A DNA stretch of 64,000 nucleotides from an uncultured Lachnospiraceae bacterium (GTDB lineage Bacteria > Bacillota > Clostridia > Lachnospirales > Lachnospiraceae): positions 49,404 to 113,403 of the forward strand of contig CAJTQO010000005.1 of the NCBI GenBank assembly GCA_910578405.1, given 5' to 3'. This document shows positions 29,799 through 38,713 of the stretch, piece after piece (positions within the stretch are counted from its first letter, which is position 1; each line of letters opens with the position of its first letter). A program made the position numbers and the translations under genes. The notes under the pieces are model-generated. The model was not told the origin of the DNA. It saw only the letters and a list, made by a program, of their open reading frames with translations, and ran no database searches.

Positions 29799-29918
29799 TC
29801 AAAAACAGCATGTCCCTTTCCCATGTTCTGTCCTTACAGGCTGTTTCCGGTTCTGCCTGTCAAAACAGCGCGTCCCCTTCCCACACTCTGCCCTTTGCAG
29901 GCTGTTTCCAGTTACATC
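29799..29918. repeat. Two imperfect tandem 60-bp units between RNase G and Nudix genes
   Basis: Unit one (about 29799-29858) and unit two (about 29859-29918) share AAAACAGC, GTCCC, TTCCCA, TCTG, CAGGCTGTTTCC and GTT at matching offsets of 60-61 bp. Each unit contains its own inverted arms, AAACAGC and GCTGTTT, about 30 bp apart, so each could fold. No open frame or T-tract explains them. Confidence 0.75.
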
Positions 29919-29930
29919 TTGCCATCCCCA

Positions 29931-31139
29931 TCACTCTAACTGCTCCACCAACGGCCGATTTTTCTTCATCCTCGTAATCTCCACCAACCCTAAGGCCGTA
30001 ATATCCACCAACGTTGTCTTTACGCTATCCTTTCTCACCAGTTCCCTCAAATGCGACATAAGCGCCTCCCGGTATTCTTCTTTCTTCATATTTATAAAGT
30101 CCACCATAATAATCCCGGAAAGGTTCCGCAGCGCAAGCTGCCTGGCAATTTCCTCCGCCGCTTCCATATTAATCTGGAAATGGGTTTCCTGCACTTCCTT
30201 TTTGCATACCGCCTTTCCCGTGTTCACATCAATCACTGTCAACGCCTCTGTAGGCTCAATGAGCAAATACCCGCCGGATTTTAACCATACCTTTTTCCCT
30301 AATGCCTCTTTCAGCTTTTGTTCCACATTATAAAGTTTCGCCAACGATAGCCTCTCGTCCTGGTAAAGCCGCACCGCCGGCAGCCGGAAATCAGGATTAC
30401 CTTCCGCAAAGCTGCGGATTTCTTCATAAATCCCTTCCTCATCCGTCACAATCTCCTCACACCAACCAGCTTGCATATCCCGTAATTTCTGCAAATATCC
30501 TGCCGGTTTCTGCAAAAGCGCCGAATAGCAAGTCCGATGAATGCCATTTTCCACAATTCTTTCCAAACGCATGGATAATTCCCCAATTTCCTGTTCCAAC
30601 GGCGCCAAGTCCTCCCCCAGCTCTTTGGCATTTGTTCGCACCACGATGCCAAAGCTTTTCGCATATTCCTCCAGCGGAAACCCGGAAACGCGAAACCCTC
30701 TTCGAATCCGCTCCTTTGTTCCCTCTGACAATTTTGCAGAATAAGCAATGCCGGGCTTCCCTTTACTTATCACACAATATTTTCCATCCAGCGAAAGCGC
30801 ACAGGTTACTGCTGGCGGCTTTGTCTTTATTGCCTCCTTAACCACCTGGACCATCACCTCATCCCCATCCACCAGTCTGCCGTCATAACTGCGGTTTAAT
30901 AGGATAGGCTCCTTAGCGTCCCGCAAATCCAAATAGCAGTTCCTGCCCGGAGCAATTTCCACAAAAGCTGCATACAGGTTTTTCACTATATTTTTTACCC
31001 GCGCCACGTAAATATTTCCCAATATGTTGTCCCAAACCCCGGCTTCCTGGGCATGGGCCAACATCAGGCGGCTCCCATGGAACAGCATGGAAACAGTCTT
31101 TTCCCCCCTTTTGATTACAATATATTTCTTCTCTCCCAT
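29931..31139 (-). CDS. rng: Ribonuclease E/G family protein
   Basis: An endoribonuclease of the RNase G type, about 402 residues. It has an N-terminal S1 domain interrupted as usual (IYVARVKNIVKNLYAAFVEI, about 40-60), a 5'-sensor/RNase H-like region, and the catalytic DNase I-like part. The two metal-binding Asp motifs are LTVIDVNTG (about 285) and GIIMVDFINM (about 325). It ends soon after the catalytic domain, as expected for a short RNase G. The start at 31139 is an ATG after GGAAAGAGA. It sits behind the TIGR03936/TIGR03960 pair, an arrangement common in Firmicutes. Confidence 0.9.
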   Translation of the reverse strand: MGEKKYIVIKRGEKTVSMLFHGSRLMLAHAQEAGVWDNILGNIYVARVKNIVKNLYAAFVEIAPGRNCYLDLRDAKEPILLNRSYDGRLVDGDEVMVQVVKEAIKTKPPAVTCALSLDGKYCVISKGKPGIAYSAKLSEGTKERIRRGFRVSGFPLEEYAKSFGIVVRTNAKELGEDLAPLEQEIGELSMRLERIVENGIHRTCYSALLQKPAGYLQKLRDMQAGWCEEIVTDEEGIYEEIRSFAEGNPDFRLPAVRLYQDERLSLAKLYNVEQKLKEALGKKVWLKSGGYLLIEPTEALTVIDVNTGKAVCKKEVQETHFQINMEAAEEIARQLALRNLSGIIMVDFINMKKEEYREALMSHLRELVRKDSVKTTLVDITALGLVEITRMKKNRPLVEQLE

Positions 31140-31157
31140 TTCTCTTTCCAACGCCCC

Positions 31158-31874
31158 TTAAAAAATTTCTCCCACTTCTTCCAAAGGCGCCAGCTCCTGT
31201 CCTTCCCCGCCGCCAATGTCTGTATAAGTCTCTGTCCTTGTCACTTGCAGCGCGTATTCCGGAAGTTCCCTTCCTATGGTTTTGAAAAAAGCATCCATCA
31301 CCAAAGATGGCTTGACATTCCCTGCGCTGCTGGCGTCTACCAGCATATACACCGCCGTTTCCCCGTTTTCCTCCCGTTTTGCCGACAATTGATAAATGGA
31401 TGGTTTTAAATCCAACTCGATTTCACTCTTTTTCGTTTTCTTTGTTACCATAATGGAAGGCTGACTGTAAAAATCCTTGATTTGACCTATCCAGTCAAAA
31501 TCCGGCTCATACCCTTCCCGGAAACGCACCAGATAAGACGCCGCAGCAACGCTGGCCATGGCATTTTTCACCTTATCCCCAAGCATTGTAACGCTTAACA
31601 CTTCCATTCCCGGTGCCATCACCTGATTTAATCTCTCCTTCATATCCGCTGAAGTGGTATAGGAGCAGACCTCAATATCAAAATATTCTCCGCTGCTTTC
31701 CAGCCCTACTCCAAGCGGGGCGGCAAAAGACATTACCGGATGGGGGCTGAACCCTTCCGTATAGGCAATGTCAATTTCGGCCCTTCGGAGCGCTTTCTGG
31801 AAGTACCGCATCACATCCAAATGCCCGATAAAACGCATCACTCCCGACTTTGCAAACTTAATCCGCAATTTCAT
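31158..31874 (-). CDS. TIGR03936-type (DUF2344) radical-SAM-associated protein
   Basis: A 238-residue protein of the DUF2344 family that regularly accompanies, or is fused to, the TIGR03960 radical SAM protein. It begins MKLRIKFAKSGVMRFIGHLDVMRYFQ-like, with the invariant FIGHLD, then FSPHPVMSFA near residue 44. The exact function is not established; an RNA-modification role is often suspected. It overlaps the upstream partner by 4 bp. Confidence 0.87.
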   Translation of the reverse strand: MKLRIKFAKSGVMRFIGHLDVMRYFQKALRRAEIDIAYTEGFSPHPVMSFAAPLGVGLESSGEYFDIEVCSYTTSADMKERLNQVMAPGMEVLSVTMLGDKVKNAMASVAAASYLVRFREGYEPDFDWIGQIKDFYSQPSIMVTKKTKKSEIELDLKPSIYQLSAKREENGETAVYMLVDASSAGNVKPSLVMDAFFKTIGRELPEYALQVTRTETYTDIGGGEGQELAPLEEVGEIF

Positions 31875-33754
31875 ACGCTACCCCCATCCTTTTCCTCTCT
31901 ACACACACCGCCGCCAAAGCAACTGGCGCCGCACCCCTGGCATACTGTCCGGCAATTAGGCGATACTTCCCCAGCCATCGCCTTTTCCCACTCCCTTGCC
32001 AAGAATTCCTTTGTCACGCCGCAGTCCAGAAAATCCCATGGAAACACTTCCTCCATCCCTCGTTCCCTTGTGGTATAGAAACCAATATCCACACCGCACT
32101 CCTCAAAAGCTTCCATCCATGCCGCATTGTTGAAATTCTCACTCCAGGCGTCAAACTTACAGCCTTTTTCATAGGCTTTCAAAATAACTTCCCCAATTTT
32201 CCTGTCCCCTCTGGCAAACACTCCTTCCAATACACTCACATCCGCCTCATGCCAATTGTATTTAATGCTCTTTTGGTTCAACTGTCCATGGATAGCCGCC
32301 CGTGTCTGGTAAGCCCTCTTAAGGAATTCCTCCTGTGTACACATCCGCGCCCACTGGAATGGGGTAAATGGCTTTGGAACAAAGAAAGATGTACTGGCGA
32401 CAATCTGCACTTTTCCGTTTACCCGTTTGTCCTTTGGCACCACCTCAAAGAAAGTTGCCGCAATCTTATTGCATAAATCACCGATTCCCTGGATATCCTC
32501 GTCGTTCTCTGTAGGCAGGCCCAGCATAAAATACAATTTCACTCTCGTCCACCCGCCCTCAAATGCCAAGGCTGCGCCTTTTAATATTACTTCTTCCGTC
32601 AATCCTTTGTTAATCGTGTCCCTAAGCCTTTGGCTGCCTGCTTCCGGCGCAAATGTCAGGCTGCTTTTCCTCACATCCTGCACCTTCCCCATTACATCCA
32701 GGGAAAATGCATCAATCCGCAAAGAGGGGAGCGAAATATTAATTTTCCTTTTTCCGCATTCCTCCATCAAAAAATCCACCAGTTCCGGCAATTGAGAATA
32801 ATCGCTGGAACTAAGAGAACTCAGGGAAATTTCTTCGTGTCCAGTATTTTTTAGCATGTCCAGCGCATATTCCTTCAGCATATCCAAATCCCGCTCCCGT
32901 ACCGGCCGGTAAACCTGCCCCGCCTGACAGAAACGACAGCCACGGATACAGCCACGCTGAATCTCCAACACCACTCTGTCTTGCGTCACCTTGATAAAAG
33001 GCACCACTGGCTTACGCGGATAATAAGTATGCGACACATCCATTTCCACTTCCTTGCGGATTTTCTTTGGAATCCCCTCTTCCACTGGACGCATGGCATG
33101 AATCGTACCGTCTTCTTTATATTCCACCTGATAAAACATAGGCGCATACATCCCTGGCAGCTTCGCCGCGCGGCGCAGGAATTCCTCCCTGGAAGCGCCT
33201 TCCCTGCGAGCCGCTTTGTACAAATCCAGCAGCTCACGATACCGCGTCTCCCCTTCCCCAATATAAAACAGGTCAAAAAAATCCGCAATCGGCTCCGGAT
33301 TATAGGTACAAGGCCCACCTCCAATTACCACCGGGTGTTCCCATGTCCGTTCTCTGGCCAGCAACGGAATCTGAGCCAAGTCCAACACTTGCAAAATATT
33401 GGTATAGCACATCTCATATTGAAGCGTAATCGCCAAAAAATCCAAATCTTTTACAGGTTCCTGCGATTCCAGCCCAAAAAGCGGAATCTTTTTCTCCCGC
33501 ATCACTTCATCCAAATCCACCCAGGGGGAGTAAACTCTTTCACACCACACATCCTCAAATTGATTAAACATATCGTATAAAATCTGGATTCCCAAATGTG
33601 ACATGCCAATCTCATACACATCCGGAAAGCACATCGCCAACCGCACTTCTGTCTTGGAAGGGTCTTTATAAACACTGTTCACCTCATTGCCGATATACCT
33701 TGCCGGTTTCTCAATTTTTAGTAATATTTCATCACTTAACGCTAATTTTCTCAT
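31871..33754 (-). CDS. TIGR03960-type B12-binding radical SAM protein
   Basis: A protein of about 627 residues. The N-terminal half resembles a cobalamin-binding region (PDVYEIGMSHLGIQIL near 60), followed by a radical SAM core whose cluster motif is GCIRGCRFCQAG (CxxxCxxC, near 270). The C-terminal end carries four Cys in CRTVCQGCGASC. The start MRKLALSDEIL at 33754 follows AAAGGAT; the 35 codons upstream are unlikely. The function of this conserved pair is not established. Confidence 0.87.
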   Translation of the reverse strand: MRKLALSDEILLKIEKPARYIGNEVNSVYKDPSKTEVRLAMCFPDVYEIGMSHLGIQILYDMFNQFEDVWCERVYSPWVDLDEVMREKKIPLFGLESQEPVKDLDFLAITLQYEMCYTNILQVLDLAQIPLLARERTWEHPVVIGGGPCTYNPEPIADFFDLFYIGEGETRYRELLDLYKAARREGASREEFLRRAAKLPGMYAPMFYQVEYKEDGTIHAMRPVEEGIPKKIRKEVEMDVSHTYYPRKPVVPFIKVTQDRVVLEIQRGCIRGCRFCQAGQVYRPVRERDLDMLKEYALDMLKNTGHEEISLSSLSSSDYSQLPELVDFLMEECGKRKINISLPSLRIDAFSLDVMGKVQDVRKSSLTFAPEAGSQRLRDTINKGLTEEVILKGAALAFEGGWTRVKLYFMLGLPTENDEDIQGIGDLCNKIAATFFEVVPKDKRVNGKVQIVASTSFFVPKPFTPFQWARMCTQEEFLKRAYQTRAAIHGQLNQKSIKYNWHEADVSVLEGVFARGDRKIGEVILKAYEKGCKFDAWSENFNNAAWMEAFEECGVDIGFYTTRERGMEEVFPWDFLDCGVTKEFLAREWEKAMAGEVSPNCRTVCQGCGASCFGGGVCREEKDGGSV

Positions 33755-33905
33755 GCTTATCCTTTCGGTTCTATTGGTTTCTTCCACATTTCCATACATT
33801 CTACCACGTATCGGCCATTTACTCAATCGGATATTTTCCTCCCATCTGCCAGAAAACAATTTTCAAACACGCTCTGGAGCTATATTTCCAGACTCCTCTG
33901 GCATG

Positions 33906-33933
33906 AAAAAAGGGGCTGAAACATTCAGTCCCC
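33906..33933 (-). terminator. Intrinsic terminator overlapping the stop codon of the 33925 gene
   Basis: On the minus strand, arms GGGGACTGA and TCAGCCCC with a 5-nt loop are followed by TTTTTT. The stem begins within the last codons of the upstream gene. Confidence 0.85.
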
Positions 33934-34359
33934 AAACAGCGTGTATGGAAAATTGTTCTCAAAATCAAATGCCACATCCTCCAGCCCGGCGTCAAAGTTT
34001 TTGTTCATCTCTTCCCGTAAGGCCGTTGTGGAAATCCCTGCAATCGTTCCGCTGTCTGCATCCGCAAGCAGAAAAGCCGTAAATAAAACCGCCGCCAGAA
34101 CCATACGGATTTTAAAAGAAGAAAACGGAACCTCCGCTGCATTGCCCACTCCTTCCTCCAATGCATACAGTTCCGCATCCCTCCCCTTTTTCCCATAATC
34201 GTGGTACCCCCGGCTGTACAGTGGGATTTCTTCCTCGGTTTTCCCACTCACTCCATATAACAGACGCTCCCTGCTGCGCATTCTCATCCGGTTATCCTGG
34301 CTCTCAGCCCGTATCCTCTGTACCAACTGCAGTTTCTGGTCCGATGAAAATTTCCCCAT
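33925..34359 (-). CDS. Small single-pass membrane protein of unknown function
   Basis: A 144-residue protein. Residues 1-75 are charged and probably cytoplasmic (KLQLVQRIRAESQDNRMRMR near 9-28), followed by one membrane helix (about 85-99, VLAAVLFTAFLLA) and a short exported tail ending NNFPYTLFGD. I do not recognise the family. It lies directly downstream of the C-terminal half of the split pdaA gene and has its own terminator. Confidence 0.7.
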   Translation of the reverse strand: MGKFSSDQKLQLVQRIRAESQDNRMRMRSRERLLYGVSGKTEEEIPLYSRGYHDYGKKGRDAELYALEEGVGNAAEVPFSSFKIRMVLAAVLFTAFLLADADSGTIAGISTTALREEMNKNFDAGLEDVAFDFENNFPYTLFGD

Positions 34360-34438
34360 ACCCTTGCATCCAATATCTATCTTTTAAAATAGAATATGCG
34401 CTTCTTTAAGGTTTTATGAATGCAATTCGCTGCCCTCT

Positions 34439-34855
34439 TTACTGTGCCAACTCTGACAACGGTTTGAATGTATAACCCATTTCTTCCCATTTTGTCAACA
34501 GTTCATCCATAATCTCCCCATTGGTCTGCGAAGTGCTGTGCAGCAGGACTATCGCTCCCGGATGAATTCGTCCGGTCATTTTTTCAAAAGCTTCCTCTTT
34601 TGACGGCTGCTTATCCTGATGCCAGTCTACATAGGCAAGACTCCAGAAAAAAGTCTGATATTCAAGTTCTTTTGCCATAGCCAGATTTTCTGTACTGTAT
34701 TTCCCCTGCGGCGGACGGTAATACATGGAAATCTTTTCCCCTGTAATTTCTTCATAAAGCTTCGCCACATCATCCATTTCTTTCTGAAAAGACGCCTTAT
34801 CTGAAATCTTTGACATATCCAAATGATGGTAGGTATGGTTCCCGACACAATGCCC
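34439..34855 (-). pseudogene. pdaA: pdaA, C-terminal half (split by the nag cassette)
   Basis: This is the second half of a delta-lactam-biosynthetic de-N-acetylase (polysaccharide deacetylase, PdaA type), which makes muramic-delta-lactam in spore cortex. The in-frame reading from 34855 is GHCVGNHTYHHLDMS, then RPPQGKYS, FFWSLAYVDW and HPGAIVLLHS, the usual family blocks. There is no start codon or ribosome site at the beginning. The first half ends in MVEEG at 40464. Together they make a complete family member with no residue missing or repeated. It carries the metal-ligand HxxxH-like part but cannot function alone. Confidence 0.9.
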
Positions 34856-34881
34856 TGCTTGTGTCAGGACAATGACACAGG
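34856..34881 (+). repeat. Left terminal inverted repeat of the nag cassette
   Basis: It begins TGCTTGTGTCAGGACAATGA. It matches the inward-read right end at 17 of 26 positions (pattern TGNTTGNGTNA, then TGACANNGG). It is also part of a 17-bp hairpin (arms 34850-34866 and 34873-34889, one mismatch, loop GGACAA) that could end the nagA transcript. Confidence 0.6.
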
Positions 34882-34917
34882 CAGGGCATATTCTTACAAT
34901 AAGCTGACTCCGATTCT

Positions 34918-36054
34918 TTATAAAGGCTCGCCATCCATAATCACCCGCTGTAATGTCAAACCATCTTTTTTCAATAAGACCACATCCGCCTTTTTCCCTG
35001 CGGAAATACTCCCATGTTTTTCATAGATTCCCACACATTTGGCAGGATTCACTGCCGCACACCTTACCGCAGACTCTAACGGGATTCCCATTTCCAATAC
35101 TGCCGTGCGCATACAGTCCAAAAGGTTGGTAACTGACCCTGCTATTGTCCCATCCAGCAGAGTCGCCAGATTACCCGTCACCTTCACTGCCTGGCCGCCC
35201 AGGGTATAGTCCCCATCACTCAGGCCGGTGGCCCTCATACTGTCACTAATCAGGATAATACGCCTATCGCCAAATATTTTAAATGTGGTTCTGACCGTCG
35301 CCGGGTGAATATGCACCCCATCGCAAATCAATTCCACTTCCACATATTCTTTATCCGCCGCCGCCCCGATTGGCCCAGGCGCCCTATGAGTATACGGATT
35401 CATGGCATTATACAAATGGGTTACATGCGTCGCCCCTTTCTCAAATGCCTCTGCCGCTCTATCATAATCCGCGCAGGTATGGGCTACAGAAAATACCGTT
35501 TCCTTATGCCGCTTTTTAATCAGCTCCATAGCCCCTTCCTCTTCCGGCGCAATTGCCAAAAGCTTCACACAGTTCCCGGACGCTTCCTGCAGCCTGTCAA
35601 ACATGGCCAGATCCGGTTTATGGATATAGTCTCCATTCTGCGCCCCTTTTTTCGCAAATGACACAAACGGCCCTTCCATATTAATGCCATGGAAACGCGC
35701 CCTTTTCTTATGCGTCCCTTCTTCTTTATACGCTTTTGCCGTTTGGCAGATGTCAAACAGCATTTCCTCTGACAGTGTCATCGTTGCAGGCACAATATTC
35801 GTTACTCCTACCGTCGCTTCATAGGCTGCCATTGCATCTACCGCAGTCCGTGTCCCATCACAGAAATCATGTCCCATGCATCCATGAAAATGAATGTCTG
35901 TCAACCCTGGTATTGCATAACAACCTGACGCATCAAACTCCTGCGCATCACTGACTTTCTCCTTCGCGTCTACAAAGCAATCCCCTTCCACATAAATATC
36001 CTTCTGGAGGAAAATACCGTCTTCCGTATAAACACTGGCATTTTTTATTATCAT
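34918..36054 (-). CDS. nagA: N-acetylglucosamine-6-phosphate deacetylase
   Basis: It removes acetate from GlcNAc-6-P, giving glucosamine-6-P for NagB. The 378-residue amidohydrolase shows the metal motif TDIHFHGCMGHD (about residues 52-63), NMEGPF (about 124), AHTCADYD near 190 and THLYNAMNP (about 212). DSMRATG near 272 holds the catalytic Asp. It is the last gene of the inserted cassette; its stop is 62 bp from the left end. It follows nagB by 118 bp, a gap with small GC-rich inverted repeats. Confidence 0.96.
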   Translation of the reverse strand: MIIKNASVYTEDGIFLQKDIYVEGDCFVDAKEKVSDAQEFDASGCYAIPGLTDIHFHGCMGHDFCDGTRTAVDAMAAYEATVGVTNIVPATMTLSEEMLFDICQTAKAYKEEGTHKKRARFHGINMEGPFVSFAKKGAQNGDYIHKPDLAMFDRLQEASGNCVKLLAIAPEEEGAMELIKKRHKETVFSVAHTCADYDRAAEAFEKGATHVTHLYNAMNPYTHRAPGPIGAAADKEYVEVELICDGVHIHPATVRTTFKIFGDRRIILISDSMRATGLSDGDYTLGGQAVKVTGNLATLLDGTIAGSVTNLLDCMRTAVLEMGIPLESAVRCAAVNPAKCVGIYEKHGSISAGKKADVVLLKKDGLTLQRVIMDGEPL

Positions 36055-36172
36055 ACAATCCGTCTCCTCTTCCAGTTGCGCCCCTTTTCTTTCAGTCTTG
36101 TATCCACACCCACTTTCCAGGCGCCCTTATTAAGGGCTCCTGAATTGAGGGCGCTGCTTTTGATTCCTATTC

Positions 36173-36901
36173 CTATTCCAATTCCGATAAAGCCGCTTCA
36201 TCCGCCACTATTATAACATCCCTATGCATCTGCAATATAGACGCCTGTACCTTTGGCGTAATGGCTCCAAAGAACGCTTCCTTTACAATTGCGGCTTTGT
36301 CAGCGCCGCTGACCACTACCAATACTTTCTTCGCCTGCATTATTGTTTTGATTCCCATAGTATATGCCTGACGAGGCACTTCCTCGATAGATGCAAAGAA
36401 CCGTTGGTTCGCTTTTATAGTGGATTCCGTCAAATCCACACAATGCGTCTCCGCTTCAAAAGTATCTCCCGGTTCATTGAAACCTATGTGTCCATTGTGT
36501 CCAAGGCCAAGAAGCTGTAAGTCTATTCCGCCCACATCCGCAATAATTTTATTATAGTCACAACATGCTTTCGCACTGTCCGGTTCCGTGCCGTCGGGCA
36601 GGAAGGTGCGTGCCGGATTCACATTCACTTTGCTGAACAGATGGTGGTTCATAAAATAGTAATAGCTCTGGTCATTGTCTTTTGTCAAACCTTTGTATTC
36701 ATCCAGGTTCACCGTAGTCACTTCCGAAAAGTCCAAATCTCCTTTCCCATACCATTCCACCAACTGTGCATATGTCCCAATGGGAGTGGAACCCGTTGCA
36801 AGCCCCAACACACAATTGGGTTTCATAAGCACCTGGGCGGAAATAATATTTGCCGCCTTCCTACTCATATCATTATAATCCTTCGCTTTAATAATTTTCA
36901 T
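36173..36901 (-). CDS. nagB: Glucosamine-6-phosphate deaminase
   Basis: It converts glucosamine-6-P to fructose-6-P and ammonia. The 242-residue length is typical of the short Firmicutes NagB. Motifs are LGLATGSTPIGTY (about 33-45), VNLDEYKGL with the catalytic Asp (about 64-72), LGLGHNGHIGFNEPG (about 130-144) and the C-terminal MGIKTIMQAKKVLVV. It acts directly downstream of NagA in the pathway. A 9-bp hairpin separates it from nagE. Confidence 0.97.
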   Translation of the reverse strand: MKIIKAKDYNDMSRKAANIISAQVLMKPNCVLGLATGSTPIGTYAQLVEWYGKGDLDFSEVTTVNLDEYKGLTKDNDQSYYYFMNHHLFSKVNVNPARTFLPDGTEPDSAKACCDYNKIIADVGGIDLQLLGLGHNGHIGFNEPGDTFEAETHCVDLTESTIKANQRFFASIEEVPRQAYTMGIKTIMQAKKVLVVVSGADKAAIVKEAFFGAITPKVQASILQMHRDVIIVADEAALSELE

Positions 36902-37015
36902 TCCTATTCCTCCTTAATTTTAGCGCCGCTTTTTTAGTTCCGCCGCTTTCTTCCAAACGCTCCTTCCACAGCCAACAATCCCGGTTTTAATTCTTCACCA
37001 TATCTGCATACTTGA

Positions 37016-37039
37016 AACGGAGGCTATAAAGCCTCCGTT
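37016..37039 (-). terminator. Hairpin between nagE and nagB, possible attenuating terminator
   Basis: Perfect 9-bp arms AACGGAGGC/GCCTCCGTT with loop TTTATA on the minus strand; only TTT follows. It may reduce readthrough from the transporter genes into nagBA rather than stop it. Confidence 0.5.
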
Positions 37040-37076
37040 CCAGCTAGGGTATACGCATAGCGAACATTGGCCATGC

Positions 37077-38546
37077 CTATAACATTTTCTTCATTTCATC
37101 AGCGACGAATTGCACTTTTGTGCCTACTATAACCTGAACCGCTGTCTTACTGGGCCTCATAACGCCTGCAACGCCTGCCGACTTAATCTTCTTCTCGTCA
37201 ATCTTTGTATAGTCCTTAATCTCAAGACGCAGCCTTGTAATACAGTTATCCAAAGAAGTCACATTGGCTTTGCCGCCAAGACCTTCCAGGATGATAGCCG
37301 CCACTTCTGTGAAATCGCTGTTGGAAAGGACTGCTTTCTTCTCTTCTTCCACGTCGTCATCTTCCCTGCCAGGCGTTTTTAAATCAAATTTCGTAATGGC
37401 AAAACGGAATACAACATAGAATACAACAAATGCCGCCAAACCAAGCGGAAGAATCATCCATGTATTCTGTGCCCCAGGCAATACGGCCGAGAATACAAGG
37501 TCTGTCGCGCCTGCCGAGAAGCTGAACCCTGCCCGGAAGCCAATCAGCGTAGTTACAAAAGTAAATATACCATACAATAAAGCATAAATCAAATACAAAA
37601 TCGGCGCAAGGAACATAAAACCAAATTCAAAAGGCTCTGTAACGCCGCAGACAAAAGCGCAGACTGCGGAAGACGCCACCAAACCAATCGCAACTTTCTT
37701 TTTGCCTTCTTTTGCCGTATGTATCATAGCCAATGCAGCGCCAGGAATACCAAACATCATACACGGGAAGAAACCTGACATATACATACCAAGGCTCCAG
37801 GAAACATCCGCGCTGGTATGCCCTGCCCAGAAATGCTTCAAATCGCCCAGTCCAACCGTATCAAACCAGAATACGTTGTTCAATGCATGATGCAGACCTG
37901 TAGGAATCAACAGCCTGTTTAAGAATGCATAGATACCGGCCCCTACTGCATCCAGGCTTACAATCCCATTGCCGATTGAAAGCAGTACGCCATATACCAC
38001 CGGCCATACAAACAACAAAACCGCTGCTACAAGGATGGAAACCACGCCGGAAATAATCGCCACGCAGCGTTTCCCACTAAAGAAGGACATCCAATCCGGC
38101 AGCTTCGTCCCTTTAAATTTATTATAGCAGCTTGCTCCGATAATACCGGAAAGAATGCCGATAAACGGGTTAGCAATCGCTGAGAACGCCAGTGTCTTAT
38201 TTGCATCTTCCGCTATGGAAGGAATCAAAGAAGTCACAGTGCCTACCGAAAGCAGGTTAGTAATCATCAGCCACGCTGCCAAAGATGCAAGGCCCGCTGT
38301 GCCGTCATGGTCATCGGACATCCCAACGCCTACACCGATTACAAACAGGATCGCCATATTATCAATCAACGCGCCTCCCGCTTTTACTAAGAAAAACCCG
38401 AATTTATTCAAAAATCCGACAATCTCACCACCCTGCATTGTTGCCGGGCAACATGCATATCCGATTCCCATCAGGATACCGCATATCGGCAAACATGCCA
38501 CTGGAAGCATCAAAGCTTTTCCAAGTTTTTGTAAAAATTTCATCAT
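37077..38546 (-). CDS. nagE: PTS N-acetylglucosamine-type IIBC component
   Basis: A membrane permease of the phosphotransferase system, 489 residues. The IIC domain (about 1-380) has about ten membrane segments, with the family start KLGKALMLPVACLPICGIL and GLHHALNNVFWFD near 235. A C-terminal IIB domain (about 415-489) has the phosphorylated Cys in NCITRLRL. There is no fused IIA; the separate IIA gene lies upstream. GlcNAc specificity is inferred from the sequence type and from nagA/nagB downstream. An AAGGGGG ribosome site precedes the start. Confidence 0.9.
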   Translation of the reverse strand: MMKFLQKLGKALMLPVACLPICGILMGIGYACCPATMQGGEIVGFLNKFGFFLVKAGGALIDNMAILFVIGVGVGMSDDHDGTAGLASLAAWLMITNLLSVGTVTSLIPSIAEDANKTLAFSAIANPFIGILSGIIGASCYNKFKGTKLPDWMSFFSGKRCVAIISGVVSILVAAVLLFVWPVVYGVLLSIGNGIVSLDAVGAGIYAFLNRLLIPTGLHHALNNVFWFDTVGLGDLKHFWAGHTSADVSWSLGMYMSGFFPCMMFGIPGAALAMIHTAKEGKKKVAIGLVASSAVCAFVCGVTEPFEFGFMFLAPILYLIYALLYGIFTFVTTLIGFRAGFSFSAGATDLVFSAVLPGAQNTWMILPLGLAAFVVFYVVFRFAITKFDLKTPGREDDDVEEEKKAVLSNSDFTEVAAIILEGLGGKANVTSLDNCITRLRLEIKDYTKIDEKKIKSAGVAGVMRPSKTAVQVIVGTKVQFVADEMKKML

Positions 38547-38626
38547 AACTCTCTACCCCCTTGCTTTTTTTGTCCGGTTCCGCCCTAGCCCGAAACCACT
38601 CCTTTTGTATCTATATTCCATGGGAG

Positions 38627-38684
38627 TTCCCTATAAATACCATATCTTAACTTATTTTATAGGATTTCCCTATAAATACCAAAA
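38627..38684 (-). promoter_or_regulatory. nagE promoter flanked by two identical 16-bp direct repeats
   Basis: TTCCCTATAAATACCA occurs at 38627-38642 and again at 38666-38681, 39 bp apart. On the minus strand a TTTTGG-17-TATAAA promoter (38679-38684 and 38656-38661) overlaps the second copy, and the first copy lies just past the predicted start site. The layout suggests repressor operators. The half-site TGGTAT recalls GntR-type NagR sites, but no such regulator is in the window. Confidence 0.6.
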
Positions 38685-38713
38685 CCTCCAACCTGCTTAG
38701 GAAACACGGCTTC

